Shown piece after piece: positions 47,937 through 57,399 of a stretch of 64,000 bases of DNA; positions within the stretch are counted from its first letter, which is position 1, and every line of letters starts with the position of its first letter. Origin of the DNA: Cycas panzhihuaensis (Eukaryota > Cycadophyta); NCBI GenBank assembly GCA_023213395.1, contig CM041465.1, positions 49,793,741 through 49,857,740 on the forward strand, in the 5' to 3' direction. The position numbers and the translations under genes are program-made. The notes under the pieces are model-generated. The model was not told the DNA's origin. It was given only the letters and a program-made list of their open reading frames with translations, and searched no databases.

Positions 47937-47993
47937 ATATATAATATATCAACGGGCGTATACGTATACGGGCGAACTATATATATTATATGC
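47937..47993. repeat. Nested palindrome in H1
   Basis: Outer arms atataatatat (47939-47949) and atatattatat (47981-47991) flank a self-complementary core cgtatacgtatacg (47957-47970). It could extrude a cruciform. It lies at the border between H1 sequence shared with H2 and H1-specific sequence. Confidence 0.7.
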
Positions 47994-48129
47994 TGAAGAA
48001 AATGTAGATCTGCAGTTGTAACTCTCCATTTAGATATACAAAATATGTCAATGCAAAACGACGGCGACTTTGAAAATCACACAGCCAGGAAGAAATCTCA
48101 ATGGTGATGGAAAACAAATGTATTAATTG

Positions 48130-48435
48130 AAGAACAAAGGTGGAAGAGAAGCTGTATCAAGTGATGATGATAGCCATAATATGCGTAAGAGACGGCGGCA
48201 TAGGAAATTGTAAAAAGATCGGAGAAAGAAGAGAAGACGCCACAATTCATCTGATTCAGATACGTCATATGAAACTAACTCAGAATCAGATTACTCGGAT
48301 AGAGATTCCGATTCATATTCTTCTGACGCAGGCATGCAACACGATAACTTGGTATCCAACAATAACCAATGAATAGAACATATGCGACTTCGTTTAATTA
48401 AACTCAATAAACTATATGAAAACCGGCAGTGACTA
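48130..48435 (+). pseudogene. Captured host-gene fragment: Arg/Ser-Asp-rich nuclear-protein-like
   Basis: Antisense to H1, this frame reads GREAVSSDDDSHNMRKRRR, KDRRKKRRRHNSSDSDTSYE, SESDYSDRDSDSYSSD and IEHMRLRLIKLNKLYENR, with stops near 48211 and 48371. Alternating basic runs and Ser-Asp acidic runs are typical of plant nuclear RS-like proteins; I cannot name the gene. A splice-donor-like caggtgagt lies at 48483-48491. H2 lacks this segment, so it was probably picked up by H1's lineage. Function unknown. Confidence 0.45.
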
Positions 48436-49037
48436 AATCGAATATAAATGGTGGCGGTTCAAATATAATTACGGCTGGCTAACAGGTGAGTAGAGAGCAG
48501 TGGTTAAAGGTTTATCACGTGGATCTAGATGAAATCGAATATAAAATCAGAGGGAGAGCTAGTGGAAAAACAACGATCAAAAGTATATACAAATCTGGCG
48601 TCAAGACAGAGGGTAAAATAACTCGGTGGCAATAACAGAAATCTCAGAGAGCATTTCACAATAGTATCACAACAATACAAAAAATATTAACAAAAAAATG
48701 AATAACGATTAAAAAAATACCTTTCTTTGGGCAGAAGCGAAGAAGAATGGCAGTATCCAATGGAGATAGTGGCAAAGATGAACAATGTCAGTAGCTCCAA
48801 CAAGGGTTTCAACCAAACTGAAGATATAGCTTCTTGAATAACGACAAGTACAATAGCGCCACCTCAGTTAGATTCTAAAGGGGCACGACTTTCTAAACAC
48901 GACACTTATTCATTTCACGGCTCTACAATGGTTGCAAGAGGAATGGGCATCATCGAACAACAGTAATAGGCAACAATGGCTCTACGGAGCCACCTCCTCA
49001 CGCATCAACCAAATTAGAGTTTTACCAACAACATCTC
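48436..49037 (-). other. H1-specific leader
   Basis: Sequence between the captured fragment and the PBS. It is not similar to the H2 leader. No ORF supported. Confidence 0.4.
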
Positions 49038-49049
49038 ACTCTGATACCA

Positions 49050-49275
49050 TGTTGGAAATCAAACCTGCAATAGATATTCGTAAACAGAAACAAAAACAAC
49101 TCTAGGATTGAACAGTACCCTTAAGGTACCTCAAATTGTATTAACAAAACATCCTTATAAACGATGCATAAATATGATACACTATGTTATGTATTTATAA
49201 TACATGTCATGATAGTGAGAGTGGGACCCACTTGCATGTGGGACAAAACAAATGTGCATTACTAATATTCCAACA
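49050..49275 (-). repeat. 5' LTR of H1
   Basis: 226 bp, matching 45214-45445 and, in inverse orientation, the H2 LTRs. Confidence 0.92.
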
Positions 49276-49280
49276 GATTA

Positions 49281-50080
49281 AGGTTAAAAAACCTTAACAT
49301 ATATCAAATATACCTCTCAATATGGTTTTCAACTCCAAAAGCCATGATACAAATATGCGGTAGTTGTGTGATGAGTTGTGACCTACGCAGAGAGAAACAA
49401 GCTCCCTAAGGCTTACAAACACCTCTCTCGACTATGGAATCACATCCAAACACCATCATTGACATGCACAAGCAGATTTCAATCCTTCTTCAAATAGAAT
49501 ACACTCAAAATGAAGAGAAAAGAGGGTTGCAAGCATCACATAGTCGGCCAACTCCAGCACCAATCAACACACACAAAAAAAAATCATTCATACAATCTTA
49601 AATTTACCCAACAACCTCTTTTCGGACAAAAAACCACCTTATATAGATGCAATCTCGGTTATAGGTAAGAAAAACAATTTTTTTTAATGTAAAATATTAT
49701 ATTTAATGCCAAATGCTATTGAACATCTTCAAATTAAAGCCCGACTTACTTGAATGATGTCTAATGATGTCTAACATTGCTAGATCACCTTCATATCATG
49801 CCCAACTAGCTTTAGGCAGTGCCCAATCAGCTTTGGAAGACTCTGAAATGAGCCCAACTTGGTCTAAAAGGCTTCCAAATCTGATTTTTGACCAAGAACA
49901 ATGTACTAACCTTATTGATAGGTGAGATTCACCTCCTCAACGACCATTGACCACTGTGCCTTCTCTGTAAGTTGTTGGAGAAGAGAAAATCCTCAAGAAA
50001 CTTGGGTTCTATCAACTTTACCCGACAACCTACGATCGTATCGCTCCACCCAACTCTAGCTTTAGCTATGTAGGATTTTA
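49281..50080 (-). other. Element A leader next to its PBS
   Basis: 800 bp of untranslated A sequence between H1 and the PBS. A local duplication (gatgtctaatgatgtctaa) is at 49755-49775. No gene. Confidence 0.5.
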
Positions 50081-50433
50081 TGGCTCTAATACCATGTTAA
50101 GAAACATGAATGAATGCATACATGTTTACACATTGTAGAATCTTTACCATACATAACAAACAAATAATATAAATAGAGAACAATTACACAGTACATAGGA
50201 TATACGTGAAAAACCCTTTTGGGAAAAAACCCACCACAAAAGATCTCTCGATCGCATTGATTCCAAATTTCTTAATATGTTTACAATGGACTCCACGATA
50301 TTTATAATCCTCCAAAAGGTATCAACCCTTAAGGTTGTGACCCGCTGAATAACTCGCACCTTTTCGTTAATCACATAATTAAACCACACATTAACATTAA
50401 CAAGTGGCTTAATAATTAACTACCCCGCTAACA
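50081..50433 (-). repeat. 5' LTR and PBS of element A
   Basis: LTR 50095-50433 (339 bp) matches 3243-3582. The PBS at 50081-50094 reads tggtattagagcca on the minus strand, complementary to the initiator Met tRNA 3' end with mismatches. tatga follows at 50434-50438. Confidence 0.9.
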
Positions 50434-51250
50434 TATGAGTTGCCACAATCGTTCACGAAATGATTTGATGTCATTTAATCGACAAGTTCTACCCTCAGAT
50501 TTAGAATTTGAAACTCAACTAGAATAATGGTTTTGATTCCATACACTAATTTGAATGGTGTTTGGCCTATGGCTCTCTTTTATACATGGCATGGAATGCA
50601 CACAACACTAAAGGTAATTTCTCGGCCTAATTAGATTGGTCGATATCACAAATCGTCCACAAGCAATTTTCAAGGATCTTGTTGGAACTTTTTGCCTAGC
50701 CATTTCCTCGTGGGTAGTATGGTGTTGCCTTGTGATGGCAAATCATGAAGGTATCTGTCAATTCTTTTATAACTTCATTTAGAAAGTGTGATCCTTGATC
50801 ACTGACAAGTTTGAGAGGACAACCAAATCTCGTAATAATTATCTTATACAAAAGTCTTGCAATGTTGGTTGAATCTACTTTGTGAAGTGGTCGCACTTCA
50901 ACCTATTTTGTTGCATAGTTAGCTGCCACTAGAATAAATCATGCTTGGAATCATCATGCAATTGGTTTAATGAGTCCTACAAAATCCAAACCCCATTTTT
51001 CAAATGGCGCTAATGGTAACACTAGGTTGAGTGGATTAAAAGCTTGTCGTCGTGGTTTTCCTATTCTTTGGCATTGATCACACTTATTTACCCATTGCTT
51101 AACATCCTCGAATAGTGCAGGCCACTAAAATCCAACAGTTAAAACTTTCTACCATGTGTTTCTTACTCTAGTATGGCCTCCTGATATTCCCTCATGAGCT
51201 TGAGCAATTACTTAGTGTATCTCATGAGGTTGAAGGCAACGACATAGCCC
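50434..51250 (-). pseudogene. Gypsy L integrase, zinc-binding and core parts
   Basis: Minus-strand order: HEGISGGHTRVRNTW ... CDQCQRIGK (HHCC), LPLAPFEKWGLDFVG, then VDSTNIARLLYKIIITRFGC, LVSDQGSHFLN and ATPYYPRGNG, and NKILENCL. The Glu region is damaged. Continues at 3242 after removal of A. Confidence 0.83.
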
Positions 51251-51850
51251 ATCATTTGGGCCAAGGCGATATAATTCCCCATAGATGAGTTGGTAAGGTT
51301 CTGCTTTCCGTACCAGATTTTGTCTCTGAGTTTTATCCAGATGTGTTGGAAATACACTAATTGCTAAAAATTCTAGAATATCTCCATACCACTCTACTAA
51401 AACAACCTCTACATTGAACAATGTTAAATTAGGGAAATCATCTTTCACCCCGATAGCCTTTTTCCCATTTTCAATTCTTGAGAGTTGGTCAAGAATGACA
51501 TGTGCCTTCCCTAGTTTCACCACAATTTTTAAAGTAAACTCTTGGAAAAACATTAGCCATCGACTGATATGTCCCTTCCATAATGGTTTGTTGATTAGAT
51601 ACATCAAAGCTTGGTGATCTATGTAAAAGACAAAAGGATTCAATAGTAAATAGTGTTGAAAATTTTGTAGTGCATAGACCATCCCTAGGCCTTCCCTCTC
51701 TGTGGTAGCATAATTTTGTTTAGCTTTGATTAACTTTCTACTGGCAAAATAAATAGGTTAATCCACATTATTTGCCCCAGGTTATGCTAATACACATCTA
51801 ATTGTGAATTGCAAGGTGTCGACGTGGACATCGAATAACGTATTCCAATT
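51251..51850 (-). pseudogene. Gypsy L RNase H
   Basis: VYALQNFQHYLLLNPFVFYI followed by DHQALMYLINKPLWKGHISR and WLMFFQEFTLKIVVKLG, open over 156 codons (51682-51212). The upstream part shows FDVHVDTLQFTI and YFASRKLIKAKQNYAT-like sequence with stops. Confidence 0.83.
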
Positions 51851-52680
51851 AGGGAATCTGACCATAGGGCCGAAGGCTATGGCTCGTTTCAGTGCCTCAA
51901 ATGCCCTCTGTTGATCAAGTTCCTATTCCCTATCCATATCTTTCTTCAATAAGCATTCTAGTAGTCTAGAGATATGTGCATACCCCTTCACAAATTTCTG
52001 ATAATACCCAATCAATCCCAAAAATCCTTTGAGTTGCTTACTTGTTAAAGGTTGTGGGTAGTGTAAAATCGTGGCTATCTTGGCAGGGTCTATTAGCAAG
52101 CCTTCCTTGCTAACAATATAATGTAATAGGTGTCCAAATGGTACCACGAACATGCATATTTTTGGATTTAGGCACAATTTATTTTCTCTACATGTTAGCA
52201 GCATCATCCTTAGATTTTCCATATGATTTTTTATTTTTCTATACAATGTTCAGTCATCTAAGAATACTGCCATTGTTTCTCCTATCATTTTTTTGAAAAT
52301 ATTGATCACGATTCTCTAAAATGTGGCTAGAGCATTTGTCAATCCAAACAACATTACCCGGTATGCATAGGTTCCCCATTCATTAAGGAATGTGGTTTTT
52401 GCCTGATCTTCATGAGCAATGCTCACCTGATTATAACTGTTGAAACCATTGATGAAAGAATACACCTCATTCCTCCAACTATTTCTAATACGTCCTCAGT
52501 GAATGGTATTGGGAATGGATCCTTCTTAGTCACTTTATTTAGTTGATGATAATCAACACACACTCTGATCTTTCCATTTTTCTTTGGGACCACTACTATA
52601 AAACTCACCTAGTCACTATATTCTACCTCCCACATATATCCTACTTCAAGCATTTTGTGTAGTTATGCTCCTACACAACG
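51851..52680 (-). pseudogene. Gypsy L reverse transcriptase, 5'-truncated
   Basis: Minus-strand: FIVVVPKKNGKIRVCVDYHQ, KVTKKDPFPIPFTEDVLE, MAVFLDD then stop, TLYRKIKNHMENLRMML, CMFVVPFGHLLHYIVSKEG, LKGFLGLIGYYQKFVKGYA. Homologous to the RT of B. Similarity ends near 52680, and no protease or gag of L follows, so L is truncated or replaced there. Confidence 0.82.
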
Positions 52681-52868
52681 TTCGTATAGAGTATACTAGT
52701 GTAGACTATTAACAGTCTGTGAGCACCGATAGGCGTATTCGTAGCGCTCTCCTCATTCCGGCAGGAGCCATTTCAGACAAATAAACAGGAACGCCCTGCA
52801 AGCATTAAAGGGTTTCTCAATTATGGCAGTGCGATTTGAAGCTCTTTTAGTGATCGTTCACAGCTTAC

Positions 52869-52970
52869 CTGATTGGCGAAACCAACACCGATGCCTAGCA
52901 TGATGCATCCAAGGATGAGTATTTCCATGTTGAGGGCACCAGTAAGAGTTGCTCCGACACCATTGAAGAT
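52869..52970 (-). pseudogene. Exon fragment of a hexose (STP-type) transporter
   Basis: The minus strand reads GVGATLTGALNMEI then LILGCIMLGIGVGFANQ without a stop. Plant STP/hexose transporters have a very similar transmembrane segment (LIIGRILLGVGVGFANQ). Right after the Gln codon the DNA reads gtaagc, a splice donor, at the place where GFANQ is followed by an intron in this family as I recall it. Only one exon end is present, so it is a captured or relict fragment. The conserved Arg is Cys here. Confidence 0.65.
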
Positions 52971-53205
52971 ATTTCTGTGTTGTTGCTCATGTGATCGTAG
53001 TCACGTTGACGGCACCAGTAAGAGTTGCTCTGCCACCATTGAAGATACTTCTGTGTTGTTGCTCATGTGATCGTAGTCACAAAGATTTTGCACCCAACGG
53101 CTACCATTGAAGATACTTTTGTGTTGTTGCTCATGTGATCATAGTCGCAAAGATTTTGCACCCGGCGGCTACCATTGAAGATACTTCTGTGTTGTTTCTC
53201 ATCCC
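52960..53205. repeat. Four-unit tandem repeat next to the transporter fragment
   Basis: Units begin with ccattgaagata at 52960, 53036, 53104 and 53172, spaced 76, 68 and 68 bp, sharing tgtgttgttgctcatgtgat. The first two units also carry ggcaccagtaagagttgctc, part of the exon, so the duplication includes exon sequence. Confidence 0.8.
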
Positions 53206-53661
53206 TGCCACGTGTCTATTATCCCATGTCATGCATCTATCCTTTCTGCCCTTGCCATGCGTTATTGAATCCGTCCTTTCCACCATTGCCATGCGTTTTT
53301 ATTTTTTTATTATTATTTTTTTTGTTAAGGGGCGTAAACTCCGCCCCTGAGTGGAGACCCCTCGCCTCCCTCATCGAAGTCATCTGAAGGCGCCTATCGG
53401 CGCAACAACCTTTGTCAAGAAGTATATTAGTGCAAGAAAAAAAAGAACATCGTTTAATATAGTTTAGCTTCAATTGACATTAAATAAGGCGTATTACTTA
53501 TAGAGAATGAGTCAAACGTGTCTTAGTGAAGTGATACACGAAGCAGTAAATGAAGCTTCGTAAAGTGTTAAAACAATGATAATAAGACTTATCATCGTGA
53601 CTGGTAATCAAGTGGAAGAAAGCTCAGAGTATCTGCAAACATAGACCCCAAGACAACCCTG

Positions 53662-54432
53662 TTGCTGCAAGTAATCTTTGACAACACTAACTTTGAGGAG
53701 TGTAAGTCCAACATAGAACTTGTGTTGATGGTCCAGGAGCTTTGGGACCTAACTTGCGAGGCTCCACCCAAGAAAAAGGAAGGGGAATCCAAAGTTGTAC
53801 CAAATAAACTCACACGGAGAAAGCAACTTCACGCCATCTGTCTATTGAAGCTCTCACTCGCCTTGGATCAAAGAGCACTCGTCCACAAATTGAATATGCC
53901 ACACAACATTTGGCAAACCCTTTGTGACATGTTTGAACAAAAGAAGACAAATCGTGTGGTTGTCTTATTGGGTGAACTGTACAATTCCTGCATTGAGGAT
54001 GAGAGCAACATCAGCACCTACTTAAATAAATTAACTGATATCAGGAATAAGCTAGAGGGAACAGAAGAAGACCTAATTAGCAATAACATTCAGTTCGCAA
54101 TAGTCATGAACAAGTTGCCAACAGCCTATAGTACCTTTCAGACCATGTATAATGTTGACGAGATGTTGCAAGTTACCTCGTTTCAGAAGCTGAAAGAGTT
54201 ACTTCTTGTAGAGGAAGCTAAGCTCAAACATCACGGGTTTATGGGTTTGATTGATACTAGTCATGCCCTATCCTCAAAAATTCAAAAGAATGAGGATGAA
54301 GATAGGGATAAACATTCACATAAAGAGGTCACCAATAAAGGGAAAAAGAAATATAATGGTTCATGTACCTATTGCAAAAAGATGGGCCACAGAGAAAAGA
54401 ATTGTTGGATAAGGAAAAAGAACTTAAGGTAG
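53662..54432 (+). pseudogene. Element K gag
   Basis: 256 open codons: FDNTNFEECKSNIELVLMVQ, LLKLSLALDQRALVHKLNMP, FEQKKTNRVVVLLGELYNSC, NISTYLNKLTDIRNKLEG and a knuckle CTYCKKMGHREKNC (complete CCHC). This is the UBN2-type copia gag, close to A's gag. The first Met shown is internal; an upstream start cannot be fixed because of a stop near 53644. Confidence 0.8.
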
Positions 54433-54465
54433 ACCAATGGAAAGGAGAAAATTATAGCGCATTGT

Positions 54466-55714
54466 GTGCGAGTATCAACTAACTCAGGCACACAACAACA
54501 TATCTCTCCTAAAAAGCAGAGTTTTGATGTGTTGAACCAAGATCTTGGCCAGACGGACATCATACTCGATAATGCTGATGTAGCACCAGTCAAAAATGCT
54601 GAAACAGTCACAGCAAAAAGTGGTTGTCTTAAGAAGATGTGGTATATCTTTAAAATAAATCAAAATCTTCATTCTCCTCAGGATACTTGGGTATACTCTC
54701 CCAAAGATAAGTCAGAAGTAAAAGTCACAAATGAAAAAATATGTGAAAATCAAATAGATTTCTTAAGAAGCAATCGTGGAAAAGCTAACGACAATCACAT
54801 TTCAAAGTTTTGTTCTAATCATGGTATTGAATTAATCCCACATGATGGTTTCCATACGAAAAGTTGATACCTTGATCGACATGGCATTGTGTAAGGTGCA
54901 AACACATATCCCATTCAACTTCGGTACAGAAGCTATGAGAACTGTTGTTCACATTGTGAACCGGATTCCAACCTGTGCAATTCAAAGTGTGATGCCACAA
55001 GAAAGATGGACTAGTCAGAAGCCTTCCATTGAAAAAATCTTAGGGTGCATTGAAAATGCACTAATCTCTGACAAACAAATGAAGGAATCTGACCATAGTC
55101 ACAAAAGCGCTTTTGTGGGATACTATGGAAACAGTCATAGACTACAGGATCTGGTGATGCAAAAGTTTCTTCACTGTCAGGATATAAAAATCAATGGAGC
55201 ATTGACATATCAGTTTTATAAGTCTCTGCTAACAGATGTTTGTTACCCCCCCTTCACGACATCTCCTAATCCTGTAAAGGTCAAGCTCCAAGAAGAAGAT
55301 GAAGTAAAAGGTAATGAAAAACACCAGTTATTCGTTGAGGAGACGGCAACCTCCTCTAAGTCATTGTTGGCCGTAACTGAGGATGTAACAAAAAGGCTAA
55401 TTGAAACTACTAGTCAACTTCAAATGACGAAAGTCATTTATTCCCACGTTCTTGATTCACTATGGCAAATGAATCCTGCCTAGAAAGCAGATATGGAGAA
55501 GAAAAAAGTCTTTTTACATGGAAATATCCCTTCCATACTAATTGACCCTGAGACGACAATTGCACCCGTTGATCAGAAGCCTATAAATAGGTCAAATATA
55601 GTAGCTACACTCGGTGGAGAGTCATATCAAAATAATATTCAGTCTATATTTCTTAACCTAGACTTGAGGAGATTATATCAGGTGCAAACCTCTGAGGTCA
55701 TGAAGAAAGGATAG
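54466..55714 (+). pseudogene. Element K protease/integrase remnants
   Basis: 54466-54867 reads NSGTQQHISPKKQSF (protease site with NSG for DSG) and then IDFLRSNRGKANDNHISKFC, an integrase third-block relative. 54842-55483 continues with EAMRTVVHIVNRIPTCAIQS, ERWTSQKPSIEKILGCI, SAFVGYYGNS, the copia integrase C-terminal pattern. 55493-55714 has KKVFLHGNI, perhaps an RT remnant (AFLHGDL). Between protease and integrase the GAG-pre block and most of the core are missing. Confidence 0.65.
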
Positions 55715-56094
55715 GATAAACAATCGTTCCATTTGAATTGCGCTAATGGTACCTACCCTGTGTTTGATTTGGACTCGTCTTCGATTGATGGAATATTATG
55801 ACCTATGGAAGAAGCTCTTAGTTTGGAGGAAAAGTACCTAAAAGATCAAGTACCAACATCAGAAGTGAGATACCAGTCGATTGTTCAAGAGGTGTTTGAT
55901 GAAAGCAAGCTTCAAGTGGAGTCTTCTTCATCCACTAACCAGGTTGCGAATCAATTCATGAAGTTGTTGGATAAACATCACTAGTCAATACTCAGCAAGA
56001 TCATCCTTGAGGGGGGGATTAGTCTACAAGGACAAATCTCCTGACTAATGGAGCATTTATTTTTGCTTCATCCCCTATTCACATTAAGGGGGGA

Positions 56095-56509
56095 TGTTAG
56101 GGATCGTTAGCTTAGGTTAACTATAACTTAATGCTTCATTAGGGTTAATTAGTGTGTGCAAGTGTGATGAAAGGATGTGTACGTTGGTGAAAAAACATGA
56201 TGAAGAGGCATAACCATACATGGTACCATTTCAGAGTATATTTATTCATACCTCCTTGGTATTCCAATCATCAACTCAAGATCAATGTGATCTCATCGTC
56301 TTCTCGTGCTCCATCTCACCTCTCAAACATTGTGTATTGTTTTATATTTAATATATCAAACATTGTGTTGGTGGGTTTTCTCTCTCGAGAGTTTCCCACA
56401 ATATATCTAGTGTTCAAGTCCCCTTGTGCATGATCCTGGCATGTAGTAGTCTCTGCCTCTAGTTAGCTTCCCGCCCAACCTGCAACTTGCATATACACAT
56501 ACTCTCACA
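56095..56509 (+). repeat. 3' LTR of element K
   Basis: 415 bp, tgttaggg...ctcaca, directly after the PPT ttaagggggga. No partner LTR in the window. Confidence 0.65.
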
Positions 56510-56929
56510 TTCAAGTATACGGAGGAATTCCAAAATCTACAAGGCATGATGACTACCAAATAGACCCAAAGCTACTATTAAAAGCATATATCGAGGGCCT
56601 CAAGGGACCCATCAAGTTCTACCTAAAAACATTGGGAGTGGACACTATTAGGGAAGCCATAAACCAATCGCACAAACCAAACTAGTACTAGTCAGTGACA
56701 AGGGTCTATCCACCACTTAAGGAACAAATGGAAGGCAAACCTATAGAAGGCAGGTTATCAAAGGCAAAACACACTCGAAGGGGAACATGTTTTGATTACA
56801 ACAACAAACAGAATCGAGATCATAAATGCCCAACAAAGAATGTCTTTATGCTCAACAATGAAGAAATTGAATGCACCAGTGCAAGATGAGCAACATGAAC
56901 ATATTCATTCATCGAAAGAAGATGAAACA

Positions 56930-57330
56930 AAAATAAAAGAATTGTTTGATGACATGGATCCTAAGAATGTTCAAATATCACTACAGGCAATCACAAGTAC
57001 TGCAAATATGCCTCAAACACTACTCTTTGAGGGAAGCATCAAAAATGTCAACATATTAGTAACAATAGGCAGTGGTAGCATGCACAATTTCATCAACAAA
57101 CAAACTGCGATCAAGTTGGGCCCCCAAGTCAAGCCATTAAAATAGTTCCAAGTAGCGATCACTAATGGAAATAGTATGCCTTGTGGGGGCTTTTGTGACA
57201 AGGTACATCTTCAAATATCTGACTATTCACTAAGCATGTATATGTTTGCCATGCGTATCTAAGGTGTTGGTGTGGTGTTAGGGATACAATGGATTCTAAA
57301 CTTGGTAAACTTAGTCACCAATTATAGAAC
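56930..57330 (+). pseudogene. Element J protease
   Basis: Reads LQAITSTANMPQTLLFEGSI, then VTIGSGSMHNFINKQTAIKL. Chromovirus proteases have LIDSGSTHNF here, so the catalytic Asp is Gly. A stop follows at 57143 and the flap region decays. Confidence 0.65.
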
Positions 57331-57399
57331 ACGATTTATGAGTTTCTTCTAGAAGGACCATAAATATGAACTAGAAGCCCCACCCACACCTCCACCGAA

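Larger units (their letters stand above)
45214..49275 (-). mobile_element. Element H1: non-autonomous gag-only LTR element (TR-GAG type)
   Basis: LTRs 45214-45445 and 49050-49275, exact gatta TSD (45209-45213, 49276-49280), PBS (tggtatcagagt on the minus strand) at 49038-49049, PPT at 45446-45460. The 3.6-kb interior holds one gag-like ORF right next to the PPT and no protease, integrase, RT or RNase H. H2 at 59842-62939 has the same plan, so this is a family and not one deletion product. Movement would need enzymes from a related copia. Confidence 0.92.
3243..50433 (-). mobile_element. Element A: Ty1/copia LTR retrotransposon containing all the left-hand nest
   Basis: A is bounded by related LTRs (3243-3582 and 50095-50433) starting TG and ending CA, with an exact tatga duplication outside both. 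Minus-strand order from high to low coordinate is 5' LTR, PBS (50081-50094), leader, gag, protease, integrase, RT, RNase H, PPT (3583-3596) and 3' LTR. Its own DNA is cut into pieces by four insertions: H1 in the leader, G between leader and gag, F between integrase and RT, and B in RNase H. About 5.7 kb belongs to A itself. Coding parts are decayed. Confidence 0.88.
52681..53480. other. Non-LTR segment with captured exon and short inverted repeat
   Basis: GC content and word use differ from the neighbouring elements. It contains the transporter exon fragment, four tandem units, a GC-rich patch (ggggcgtaaactccgcccc at 53330-53348) and a perfect 10-bp inverted pair, ccgataggcg at 52726-52735 and cgcctatcgg at 53391-53400. 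This may be a DNA transposon that carries host sequence, but I cannot define its ends. Confidence 0.4.
53590..56509 (+). mobile_element. Element K: copia derivative without 5' LTR and with most of RT missing
   Basis: Gag, integrase remnants and a 3' LTR preceded by PPT attaaggggggga-like sequence are present. I find no copy of the LTR upstream, and RT/RNase H are reduced to fragments such as KKKVFLHGNI. Either a truncated copy or a rearranged non-autonomous form. Confidence 0.65.

Noticed and set aside
53135-53473. Short ORFs on both strands near the tandem repeat
   Set aside because: They overlap repeats and the GC-rich patch; no similarity pattern.
56085-56140. cattaag/cttaatg pair around K's junction
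   Set aside because: 7 bp, expected by chance in AT-rich sequence containing the standard cattaag PPT lead.
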